Positions 33,305-41,126 of a DNA stretch of 64,000 bases are shown here, piece by piece. The translations under genes and the position numbers were made by a program. Location: the NCBI GenBank assembly GCA_001013295.1, contig LAZY01000017.1, positions 1 through 64,000 on the forward strand. The letters run 5' to 3'. Numbering within the stretch: position 1 is the stretch's first letter; each line of letters begins with the position of its first letter. This DNA comes from Chryseobacterium indologenes (GTDB lineage: Bacteria > Bacteroidota > Bacteroidia > Flavobacteriales > Weeksellaceae). A model generated the notes under the pieces. It had not been told where the DNA came from, made no database searches, and saw only the letters and a list, made by a program, of their open reading frames with translations.

Positions 33305-33312
33305 TATCTTTG
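33305..33312 (+). promoter_or_regulatory. -7 promoter element for tssD (hcp)
   Basis: TATCTTTG is a full TAnnTTTG match, 52 bases before the tssD ATG. It overlaps an upstream in-frame start codon at 33310, which argues for the start at 33364. The -33 region lacks a clear TTTG at the right distance, consistent with activator dependence. Confidence 0.6.
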
Positions 33313-33363
33313 TTTGGTCAATCGTATATACGGGAACAAGCATTAAAAATTAAATTTAAGAAT

Positions 33364-33768
33364 ATGGCAGGAAATTCAAGAGGAATCTTAAAATTCAATG
33401 GAGGAGAAGGTCAGAAGTTATTAAAGCTTAACTACAGTGTATCAAGATCTACAGACGTTTCAGGACGTGTAGCATCCGATCCGTCAAATGCACTTATCAA
33501 AGTAACAATCGAAGCTACAGAGAAATCTGATGTTTTGGAAAGCTTACTCAACAGCAAATACAAACCGACAAACGGAGAAATTACTTTCAATAAATCTCAT
33601 GAAGAAGGAACATTGATCTCTTTAAAGTGGGAGAACGGATATGTAATCCAGCATGAAGTAGACTTTGACGCCCTGGACAGCAACAATATGCTGATCAGCT
33701 TTGTAGTAAGCGCAGAAAGCATCACTTACGGAAATTCATCTTATGACGGACTTTGGCCTCTAAGCTAA
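33364..33768 (+). CDS. tssD: Type VI secretion tube protein TssD (Hcp, T6SSiii type)
   Basis: A 134-residue Hcp-like tube protein of the Bacteroidota T6SSiii class. It opens MAGNSRGILKFNGGEGQKLL, continues with strands such as LNYSVSRSTDVSGRVASDP and LISLKWENGYVIQHEVDFD, and ends with the conserved YDGLWPLS tail. Hexameric rings of this protein stack into the tube that carries the spike and cargo. Start 33364 is used because the longer frame begins inside the promoter. It has its own promoter and a strong terminator, as expected for a subunit needed in large amounts. The VgrG operon follows. Confidence 0.93.
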   Translation: MAGNSRGILKFNGGEGQKLLKLNYSVSRSTDVSGRVASDPSNALIKVTIEATEKSDVLESLLNSKYKPTNGEITFNKSHEEGTLISLKWENGYVIQHEVDFDALDSNNMLISFVVSAESITYGNSSYDGLWPLS

Positions 33769-33790
33769 GCCTTCAAACAGTAAGATATAA

Positions 33791-33822
33791 AAAGACTGTC
33801 CTGATAAGGCGGTCTTTTTTTA
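33791..33822 (+). terminator. Terminator of tssD
   Basis: AAAGACTGTCC pairs with GGCGGTCTTT (one bulge, one G-U pair), followed by TTTTTT. It separates tssD from the VgrG operon. Confidence 0.8.
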
Positions 33823-33919
33823 CCCATTATAAAGCCAAATTATAAGAATTTTTGATTGTTTTAAAAAATATCCTGTTCGATTGAACGATTTTTAAAAACT
33901 AAACAAGTCAACACAAAAT

Positions 33920-35851
33920 ATGTCAAATAATCCTGAAAAATCAAGAACAGCATCGTTTCGTCCTACACAGAACGCAGACGGAGTATCTGAAAATCACCAT
34001 ACAGGAATCAATCGCTTGGTAAAGCTTTCCCTGGTCATAGAAGGGAAAATAATCAAATATTATAAACACTTTAAACTGAAGCAAAGTACCCGCCGTCATC
34101 ATGAGTTTACCCTCACGCTGGCCCATGATACTTTGGGCGACAGACAGACCCACGCTCTGGAAGATGCCAATAAATTTCTGGGAAAACGTCTGACAGCCGT
34201 TATCGCATATAAAGATATAGACAACAGCCCGGAAAGAACCTTTGTAGGAGTTATCACCGGAGTAGGATTCAGCCAGGAGCAGATGAGCCTTGGAAATATT
34301 GTACTGACGGGGTACAGCCCTACCATTCTACTTGACGGGGCACCGCATATCCAGAGTTTTGGAGGTACACAACCTGTCAATATGGGAATCATTGCTGAGG
34401 AAGTGATCAGACAGGGAATAGATAAAAGCCGCTTCGATATAAGGGTGGAAGCCAACAATTTTTCCCAGATTATCTACAGCAACCAGTATGATGAAACGCA
34501 CTATAACTATCTTGCCAGAATGGCTGAAGCATATGGCGAGCAGTTCTATTACGACGGTGAAGTATTGCATTTCGGAAAACTTCCGCCTCAGAATAAACCA
34601 ATCATACTTACGTACGGAAGCAGTGCCCATGATATAAAAGTAGAATTGAAAGCGGTACATACCAGACCGCAATTCTATGGATACAACAGTAATAAAGATG
34701 AAAAGCTTACTTCAGGGTCTACTCCTATTAAGCATGTAGGTGACCTGGCGAAGACAGCTTACAGTCACAACGATTCTATCTTTAAAACTCCGGCTTTACA
34801 GGTTGCTCCCATTAAAGCAACCACCCATCTAGATGTGGAGTATTCACAGAAAAGTGCTTCCGGAAGCGAGGCGGTAAATGTTTTTTCCATTTCAGGAAAT
34901 ACAACCATTCCTTTTTTGCATCCTGGATGTGTCGCAGATGTACAGATGCGTAAACCTGATTCTAATGAAACCTCTTATTTTACAAGGATCATGATTACAG
35001 AATCAGAACATGAGATTGATGCTATAGGACATTATAACGGAAGCTTTGTAGGCATTGCAGCTGATACAGGTTTCCTGCCCAAACCGGATTTTACCGTTCC
35101 AAAAGCAGAACCGCAGACTGCTGTGGTCATTTCCAATACCGATCCTGAAGGACAGGGAAGAGTGCAGGTAAGATTCGATTGGCAGACCAATGATACCACT
35201 CATTTTATCCGTATGATGAGCCCGGATGCCGGAGGGACCGATCAGATTACCCAAAACAGAGGGTATGTCGCTATTCCTGAAGTGGGTGATCAGGTAATGG
35301 TCAATTTTGTTCACAGTCATCCGGACAGACCTTTTGTAATGGGAGGAATGTTCCATGGAGGAATAGCGCTGGGCGGCGGTGTCAATAACCATTTAAAATC
35401 CATACAGACCAGAAGCGGTATCAGAGTCCTGATGAACGATCAGGAAGGAAGTGTTACAATCCTTGACCCAAGCGGGAATACCTACTTCATGGATGGAAAA
35501 GGAAACATCAGCATGACAGCCCCTAAAAATTTCACTTTGAATGCCGGTGAAAACATCAATATCACTGCCGGAAAGGAGATTTCAGTAAGTGCGGGAGCAA
35601 GCATTACCAGTACAGCCAACGAAGATATTGTATCCATAGCAGGACATGATATGAAGCTTACTGCCTCAGGAGATATCAGAGAAACTTCAGATACTAGGAC
35701 CGAAATGGTGGAAAAAGAATTCAAGAGACAATCTGAGACTTCCCATGAAATAGCAGGAGAAATATCAATGTTTAGCGAGCTGGAAAATATGACCATGCAA
35801 AGCGGAAAGGTCGTAGAGTTCAACAGTGCAGAAAAATCAAAACTTTTCTGA
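33920..35851 (+). CDS. tssI: Type VI secretion spike protein VgrG (TssI)
   Basis: A 643-residue VgrG. The N-terminal two thirds is gp27-like (about residues 25-385, with NQYDETHYNYLARMAEAYGEQFYY). The OB-fold of gp5 follows (about 397-480: VVISNTDPEGQGRVQVRFDW, GYVAIPEVGDQVMVNF, MGGMFHGG). Then comes a needle-like beta-helix of short repeats (GNISMTAPKNFTLNAGENINITAGKEI pattern) to the end. Trimers form the puncturing tip on the Hcp tube, capped by a PAAR-type protein. No extra catalytic domain is fused at the C-terminus. It heads a compact operon of candidate adaptors and effectors. Confidence 0.94.
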   Translation: MSNNPEKSRTASFRPTQNADGVSENHHTGINRLVKLSLVIEGKIIKYYKHFKLKQSTRRHHEFTLTLAHDTLGDRQTHALEDANKFLGKRLTAVIAYKDIDNSPERTFVGVITGVGFSQEQMSLGNIVLTGYSPTILLDGAPHIQSFGGTQPVNMGIIAEEVIRQGIDKSRFDIRVEANNFSQIIYSNQYDETHYNYLARMAEAYGEQFYYDGEVLHFGKLPPQNKPIILTYGSSAHDIKVELKAVHTRPQFYGYNSNKDEKLTSGSTPIKHVGDLAKTAYSHNDSIFKTPALQVAPIKATTHLDVEYSQKSASGSEAVNVFSISGNTTIPFLHPGCVADVQMRKPDSNETSYFTRIMITESEHEIDAIGHYNGSFVGIAADTGFLPKPDFTVPKAEPQTAVVISNTDPEGQGRVQVRFDWQTNDTTHFIRMMSPDAGGTDQITQNRGYVAIPEVGDQVMVNFVHSHPDRPFVMGGMFHGGIALGGGVNNHLKSIQTRSGIRVLMNDQEGSVTILDPSGNTYFMDGKGNISMTAPKNFTLNAGENINITAGKEISVSAGASITSTANEDIVSIAGHDMKLTASGDIRETSDTRTEMVEKEFKRQSETSHEIAGEISMFSELENMTMQSGKVVEFNSAEKSKLF

Positions 35852-35852
35852 T

Positions 35853-36023
35853 ATGGGAATTATAAAAACAGCAACCAATATCAGGATAACAGTCAAAGAC
35901 TCTTATCATCTGAGCGTAGGAAAAAAAGTTGAAAAAATAGCCAAGAAGATCAATGTGGAAGCACAGAAGGATAACCTTGTCTTAGCAAGTAACAAGAAAA
36001 TCGTGTCACATGGGAATAAATAA
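35853..36023 (+). CDS. 56-residue protein encoded directly after VgrG
   Basis: The frame MGIIKTATNIRITVKDSYHL continues to SNKKIVSHGNK. It starts one base after the VgrG stop and overlaps the next gene by 14 bases, so it is clearly part of the operon. Its alternating pattern (IRITVKDSYHLSVGKKV, INVEAQKDNLVLASNKKI) looks like more turns of the VgrG beta-helix. Function is unknown. It could be a separate cap or extension of the VgrG needle. Confidence 0.6.
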   Translation: MGIIKTATNIRITVKDSYHLSVGKKVEKIAKKINVEAQKDNLVLASNKKIVSHGNK

Positions 36024-37086
36024 ATTCAAAATACTGACCCTTTTCGTTGCAGGAAGTTTCTCACTGATCAGTTGTCAAAATAAAAAAATGGAAGAAAAAT
36101 ACAGTTGGCTGGGAACCTTGTGTGCCCCGCAGGAATATCCTATGGAAGTTTACAGCGGAGCTATTGTGGCAGATGATTTCAGCTATGGCTTTGATGCTAT
36201 ATGGGGAACACAGAATACAGGATGGGGAAATACAGGGGCTACCATGAATGTCGAAACCCAGAAAATGGATATTCCCAATAAGTTGGAATTTACTTGGTAT
36301 TCTTTGGTTGAAAAGAAATTCTATACCGGAAAGTGGGCTTTAGATAAAGAAAAAATTGAAAAACTGTTTCAAGAAGGTTTTACAGATACCACAGGAAAAA
36401 AAGAAACCTATACTACATTCAAAGTAGGGCTGGCTCCAAAAGGAAAGCTTGTGCTATGGATCAATGCTCCGGGCATTCAGAAAGAAGTAGGATCTTTTCA
36501 GGCCCACGATACCATTATCACCAAAGAAAAAGCTTATGAAAATGCTCAGTATATGCTGGAAGAAGGTTATGCTGAAGACCGTTTGAAAAACGATTTTCTG
36601 ATGGCTTCCGATGTGAAGAACAGAATCAGTACCTCCGGGTATCCTGATCCGGCGATCTATGAAACCTACAGAAAAAAATACCTGTGGAAACCTGTAGTAG
36701 AATTACCGGCAGGCTATCAGGTAAAAAGCATTTTCATAATGGCCTGCAACGGCGAATATGATAATTATAATGGTAAGACTGGTGAAAGAGCTGTTCCGTA
36801 TTATCTGTCTGTGAATATAGAAGGTCCGGATCATAAGAAAATAGGAGCGAATGTATTTTTTACAAAAGATGAAAAGTATTATCCTGACCATGTTTTAAAA
36901 GGAGATAACGTTCTTCCTGTAGATTTTGATCTGAATGATATTAATAAAGTGTTCAAAAATACAGATCCTAAGAAAGAATCAGACTTTATCATCAGAATCA
37001 GTCCGGAAAACAAACAGATGAATGTAAGCATCAGGCAGGATGATAAAACCTACGAATTAAAAGATTTCATCAGTAAAATTTATTAA
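36010..37086 (+). CDS. DUF2931-family lipoprotein, candidate immunity protein
   Basis: A 358-residue lipoprotein (signal peptide with lipobox LISC). The N-terminal half carries the DUF2931 pattern: WLGTLCAPQEYPMEVYSGAI, a WGNTGATMNVE stretch, and LEFTWYSLVEKKFYTGKWALD. The remainder has KYLWKPVVELPAGYQVKSIFIMACNGEYDNYNGK. DUF2931 proteins are often found beside T6SS lipase effectors. Here the gene overlaps the 56-residue gene by 14 bases and precedes the Tle1-like lipase by three bases. By analogy with periplasmic lipoproteins that protect against lipase effectors, an immunity role is inferred, not proven. Confidence 0.78.
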   Translation: MGINKFKILTLFVAGSFSLISCQNKKMEEKYSWLGTLCAPQEYPMEVYSGAIVADDFSYGFDAIWGTQNTGWGNTGATMNVETQKMDIPNKLEFTWYSLVEKKFYTGKWALDKEKIEKLFQEGFTDTTGKKETYTTFKVGLAPKGKLVLWINAPGIQKEVGSFQAHDTIITKEKAYENAQYMLEEGYAEDRLKNDFLMASDVKNRISTSGYPDPAIYETYRKKYLWKPVVELPAGYQVKSIFIMACNGEYDNYNGKTGERAVPYYLSVNIEGPDHKKIGANVFFTKDEKYYPDHVLKGDNVLPVDFDLNDINKVFKNTDPKKESDFIIRISPENKQMNVSIRQDDKTYELKDFISKIY

Positions 37087-37089
37087 AGG

Positions 37090-38466
37090 ATGTCTAATGT
37101 AGTATTCGGAAATTATTCACCATCCGCCGCTCCGGAGAATGTGATCAATGTTGCTCTGGGAATCTTCTTTGATGGTACTTTAAATAATATGACCAATTCT
37201 GATGCAAGGAAGAATAAAACGAAGGCATATAAGGATAACGGCGGTGACCCCTCAGATAACAACAGTTATAATAATGACTGGAGTAATGTTGCCCGTCTTT
37301 GGGAAAATTATGATAAAAGAAATGCCATCTATATAGAAGGGATCGGTACCCAGGATAATAAAAGTGACGAAATGGATGGCTATGCTTTTGGCTCGGAAAA
37401 AACAGGAATCAAAGCAAAAGTAGACATTAGTTGCAAAAAAATAGCAGAAAAGATAGACCTCTTCAAAAGAGCCAATTCTTCCGCCACACTGGGAACAATC
37501 GTTCTGGATGTCTTTGGATTCAGCAGAGGAGCCGCCGCCGCCAGATATTTTGTACATCAGGTATCCCGGAAAAAAATAAATTCAGATCCGAAAAGTATAC
37601 AATACGGCAATCTGGGAACTGAATTGAAAAAAATCGGGGTCAATCTGGATGAAATAACCATCAATATCCGGTTTCTTGGCATTTTTGATACCGTATCTTC
37701 TTATTCTGAAGACACCTGGACTACCTCTCCGAATTTCAATAATGATATTGGAGAACTTCATCTGGATGATATTACCAAAGCAAAAAAAATTGTACACTTC
37801 ACTGCTGAGGATGAACATAGGATCAACTTTGACCTTACCGATGTAGTTGTATATAACAGAGCACAGCGCAAAAACGTATATCTTGGAATAGAAAAATCAT
37901 TTCCCGGTGTGCACAGTGATATTGGCGGCGGTTATGAAACAGGTCCTGAAAGAAAAGATGAAATCATCAACGGAAATACAAGCGTTCAGCAAAAACGAAA
38001 AGATCAGTTGGTGGCAGAAGGCTGGTTCAGAGATTCCGAGCTGATCCTTCATAAATATGCACGGAAACTTTCCAGCAACAGAGAACTGGTGAAAAAAACA
38101 TACAGTTTTATCCCGTTACAGTTTATGGGGGACTACGGTAAAAATGAAGGCTTAAGAATGGATACCGGACAGATCAATACCAAATATAGAATTACCAACG
38201 ATCCCTTGCTGGTAAAAGTAAAAGAAAAATTGAAACCTTATGTAATGGGCAATGGGGCCAAACCGTACAAATTCCGATGGTTTAACGATATTCATAAGCA
38301 GTATAAAGGAATAAAAACCAATGATCCGAAATATGCCCTCTATAAGGAAGAATTGCAGGACCAGACAGACCTTAGAAAGCTGAGAAATGAATACCTGCAC
38401 TGGTCAGCAGATTACGATTGGGTAGGAATGGATCCAAGAGAAGACGGAGTAAGAGTAGTACATTAA
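37090..38466 (+). CDS. Tle1-like phospholipase effector (DUF2235)
   Basis: A 458-residue protein with the DUF2235/Tle1 alpha-beta hydrolase fold. It opens INVALGIFFDGTLNNMTNSD, has the nucleophile elbow G143-F-S145-R-G147, a candidate acid D200 in FLGIFDTVSSY, and the catalytic-histidine segment FPGVHSDIGGGYE (H275). These are the serine hydrolase triad positions of Tle1 lipases, which degrade membrane phospholipids of target cells when delivered by T6SS. An AAGG-type ribosome site precedes the ATG. No signal peptide is present, consistent with T6SS delivery. The upstream DUF2931 lipoprotein is its probable partner. Confidence 0.85.
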   Translation: MSNVVFGNYSPSAAPENVINVALGIFFDGTLNNMTNSDARKNKTKAYKDNGGDPSDNNSYNNDWSNVARLWENYDKRNAIYIEGIGTQDNKSDEMDGYAFGSEKTGIKAKVDISCKKIAEKIDLFKRANSSATLGTIVLDVFGFSRGAAAARYFVHQVSRKKINSDPKSIQYGNLGTELKKIGVNLDEITINIRFLGIFDTVSSYSEDTWTTSPNFNNDIGELHLDDITKAKKIVHFTAEDEHRINFDLTDVVVYNRAQRKNVYLGIEKSFPGVHSDIGGGYETGPERKDEIINGNTSVQQKRKDQLVAEGWFRDSELILHKYARKLSSNRELVKKTYSFIPLQFMGDYGKNEGLRMDTGQINTKYRITNDPLLVKVKEKLKPYVMGNGAKPYKFRWFNDIHKQYKGIKTNDPKYALYKEELQDQTDLRKLRNEYLHWSADYDWVGMDPREDGVRVVH

Positions 38467-38512
38467 TAAAACCAGAAATAAACCCATATACGGGTAATGA
38501 AGTCGGTGCATT

Positions 38513-39553
38513 ATGCAGAAATTCAATAAACATATTGTCCAGAAAAATGAAACCTTAAAAAGCATTGCTGCACTTTACGGTTTAGATACAGATGCTTTAA
38601 AATTATTTCATAATAACCTCTGCACTGTAAAGGACATGATCCTTATAGATCTTACTGGCCAGAAGGAGCTTTTTCTGCCGAGAACAGCGGTAACAGATCC
38701 GAACAGACTCGTAAGATTCGGGAAGGGAAACCGTCTGGTTTTTCAACCGGGGCATTCCGCCTGCAAATATGGGGTAGTCATCACGATGGAAAACGGTGAT
38801 CATAAGAACGAGTTGAAATATGAAGCTTCCGTACGTTGGGTGAAAAGTGAAAACACGCTGCATTTTTTTGAGATAGACCGAATTTCTCACCTCTACCTGA
38901 ATGGCGAAGAAGTAAATGAAATAGCAGATACCCTAGCTTACAAAACCTCTAAAGTTTTATACCCTTTACAGATCAGTACAGATGAATATGGGAAATTCAA
39001 TGCTGTAGAAGACCTGTCGGTTTTTAAAAGAAGATGGCCAGGTGTAAAAGAAGAAGTCTATAAAGAATTTGAAGGAGATGTTGTAGATCAATACTGTGAA
39101 AAGATCGAAAAAGTACTGGATGATCCGGATGCCATTGATCTTTACCTTAAAAATGATTACTTCATCCGAACATTATTTCTGGGAGTTTATCAAAGCTTCG
39201 GGGCAGAATATCAGATGGAAAAAACAGAAAACTTTCCGGTGGTAAACAACCCGATAGAGCCTGTTTACAGCATAAAAATGGAAATTGATCCGCTGAAAAA
39301 CGAAGCAGATCTCGTTAATATTGAAGGTGAAGGAAGGTTACACGATGAAAGAAGCATATATGACTTCATCAGCAGATCCCCATTTTCAATGATCATTGAA
39401 GACAATCCGGTGATGAATGACCAGGGGAATTTCAGGATACAATATTACCTGAACGGAAAAACACAGCTCCCCGAATCTCTGTATCTGGAGTGCAGCCTTA
39501 TGCTGAAAGAAGAAAAGAAAGTATCAGTAGTTATTGCTGCTGTCTCAGAATAA
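38513..39553 (+). CDS. LysM-like N-terminal domain protein of the T6SS operon
   Basis: A 346-residue cytosolic protein without signal peptide. Residues 5-50 (KHIVQKNETLKSIAALYGLD, then KLFHNN) form a LysM-like domain. The rest is unfamiliar, with strands such as ENTLHFFEIDRISHLYLNGEEV and a C-terminal beta-rich part (MKLEIDPL-type, SIKMEIDPLKNEADLVNIEG). LysM domains in T6SS and contractile systems often join baseplate or spike components, so an adaptor or chaperone linking cargo to VgrG is inferred. A cargo acting on peptidoglycan is the alternative. Its position after the lipase, 46 bases away, fits either. Confidence 0.65.
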   Translation: MQKFNKHIVQKNETLKSIAALYGLDTDALKLFHNNLCTVKDMILIDLTGQKELFLPRTAVTDPNRLVRFGKGNRLVFQPGHSACKYGVVITMENGDHKNELKYEASVRWVKSENTLHFFEIDRISHLYLNGEEVNEIADTLAYKTSKVLYPLQISTDEYGKFNAVEDLSVFKRRWPGVKEEVYKEFEGDVVDQYCEKIEKVLDDPDAIDLYLKNDYFIRTLFLGVYQSFGAEYQMEKTENFPVVNNPIEPVYSIKMEIDPLKNEADLVNIEGEGRLHDERSIYDFISRSPFSMIIEDNPVMNDQGNFRIQYYLNGKTQLPESLYLECSLMLKEEKKVSVVIAAVSE

Positions 39554-39572
39554 AAAAACAAAACAAAACGAA

Positions 39573-40625
39573 ATGAAATTTAAATTAAATCACAAAATGA
39601 GCACCTTGGCCCTGATCCTATCTTTCTGCTTGTCGTTCGGGCAGAAAGTGGAGTTTACAGTGCCGAAAAATATAGAAACCTTAGAAAATATCATTTTTAA
39701 GTTCGAAAATAAATTTACAAAAGACGAACCTAAAGCTGCAGCGGCAGGCGGTGAAAGCTTCTCTACAACCGTAGATCTTTATAACCTGAAATACGATGCC
39801 GGGAACAGCAATCCTTATTTGGAACTGGCATTGAAAAAAGGCGCAAAACCAAAACAATTTATCGAGCAGGCCAACTGGAATGTTACCTTTAATAAAATCT
39901 CCAAAAAGAATACAAAAGTGACCATTTTCCTTGAAACGGTTATTCCTGATCGTTTGTCGAAGAAAGATGTCGATACGAAACTGACCAGATCTACAGGAAA
40001 ATTGGAAAAAGAGATTCTGGACTTTCTTTTACACCATAAAGAATCAAAAAAATCTGTAGACTCAGAAGCTATGTCGGCTATAGATGCGGCAGCCATTGCA
40101 ACAGCAGAAGCACAGGCAGAAGCAGCGATGACTGGTATTCAGACTGGAAACTCGATACAAAAGACCACTTCAAAGAAGCTACAGAACCTGTTCAGCAAAA
40201 AACAGTTTATCGCGCTACCAACTTCATCTGATGCCATTACAAAACTTTTACAGATACAACCCCGAGAAGTGGAATGTGGAGACTGTAAAAACGGGAAATA
40301 TTCCAGTTGGGATATTGATGAGGTTTTTAATCTGATCTATACCAGAATGAATGATGGTCAGGAATATTATGCACTACAGTATTATGATGATCAAAAAGTA
40401 GGCGGATTACCCTATGGGCTGGTGTTCAATGAGAGTTCACCTACAGAATGTAAAAAGAAATTCGCAAGATATAATGCACAACTTTATCAGACAACTGTAG
40501 ATACCGATGCCAACTCATCAAGTGCACTTACGGTGGTCACTTTCAAAATGAATACCAACTTTGTCCGTCTGGAATTCGGGAATGAGTATCTGAGCAGAAT
40601 CGTAGTTTCAAACAAAGAACAGTAG
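39573..40625 (+). CDS. Exported protein of unknown function in the T6SS operon
   Basis: A 350-residue protein. Start 39573 (MKFKLNHKMSTLALILSFCLSFGQ) gives a signal peptide. After it come a beta-rich part (VEFTVPKNIETLENIIFKFENKF), an Ala-rich helical stretch near residues 170-190 (AMSAIDAAAIATAEAQAEAA), and a C-terminal domain with a CGDCKNGKYSSWD cysteine pair. I do not recognise a family. A signal peptide argues against delivery through the T6SS; an immunity or periplasmic accessory role is possible. It lies 19 bases after the LysM-like gene and two bases before the PAAR-like gene. Confidence 0.65.
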   Translation: MKFKLNHKMSTLALILSFCLSFGQKVEFTVPKNIETLENIIFKFENKFTKDEPKAAAAGGESFSTTVDLYNLKYDAGNSNPYLELALKKGAKPKQFIEQANWNVTFNKISKKNTKVTIFLETVIPDRLSKKDVDTKLTRSTGKLEKEILDFLLHHKESKKSVDSEAMSAIDAAAIATAEAQAEAAMTGIQTGNSIQKTTSKKLQNLFSKKQFIALPTSSDAITKLLQIQPREVECGDCKNGKYSSWDIDEVFNLIYTRMNDGQEYYALQYYDDQKVGGLPYGLVFNESSPTECKKKFARYNAQLYQTTVDTDANSSSALTVVTFKMNTNFVRLEFGNEYLSRIVVSNKEQ

Positions 40626-40627
40626 CC

Positions 40628-41116
40628 ATGGCAGAAAAACATATTGTAGTACAGGGAGCGACGTGCAAATGTCAGTTCGGTCAGGCTCCGGATAAGCTCA
40701 AGGTACTGACTCATCAGAAAGAATACGCCAACGATAAAGATGCCTCCAAAAAACTGATCGTCACCACGAAGGAAACAGGAGGAGCCACCTTTGAGAAAAA
40801 TACTTTCGGAAACTGTACCAAACAGGGAAGCCCGCCGCCACCATGTAAGATCATGGTCACCGAATGGCAGAATTTTTACGAAAAAGTACAGCTTAGTAAC
40901 GGCGGATTCATTATTCTCGAAGACAGTAAAGCGGTATGTGCCATTGCCGGTACTCCTTGTATTGAGATCATCGATCATGGGCAGAGAGCTGAAGCCAGCC
41001 AGCAGAACTTTAAAAACTCTGACAAAGATGTTCAGCAGCAGATCAATCCTTTGGTAGATACCGAATCAATGTACAACGAGCAGCCTTCTCACGGTGGAGA
41101 GGATGGTGTAATTTAA
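40628..41116 (+). CDS. DUF4280 PAAR-like spike-tip protein
   Basis: A 162-residue protein. It opens MAEKHIVVQGATCKCQFGQAP in DUF4280 style, continues with FGNCTKQGSPPPPCKIMVTEWQNF, and has the late GGFIILEDSKAVCAIAGTPCIEIIDHGQ strands. DUF4280 proteins are PAAR-like: they cap the VgrG trimer with a metal-bound sharp tip, using cysteines in place of PAAR histidines. It is encoded in the VgrG operon two bases after the preceding gene and immediately before the 900-residue protein, which it probably helps load. Confidence 0.9.
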   Translation: MAEKHIVVQGATCKCQFGQAPDKLKVLTHQKEYANDKDASKKLIVTTKETGGATFEKNTFGNCTKQGSPPPPCKIMVTEWQNFYEKVQLSNGGFIILEDSKAVCAIAGTPCIEIIDHGQRAEASQQNFKNSDKDVQQQINPLVDTESMYNEQPSHGGEDGVI

Positions 41117-41126
41117 ATGAGAACAA

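Noticed and set aside
33310..33363. Longer N-terminus for Hcp
   Set aside because: The upstream start lies inside the TATCTTTG promoter element, and the family starts at the Met of 33364.
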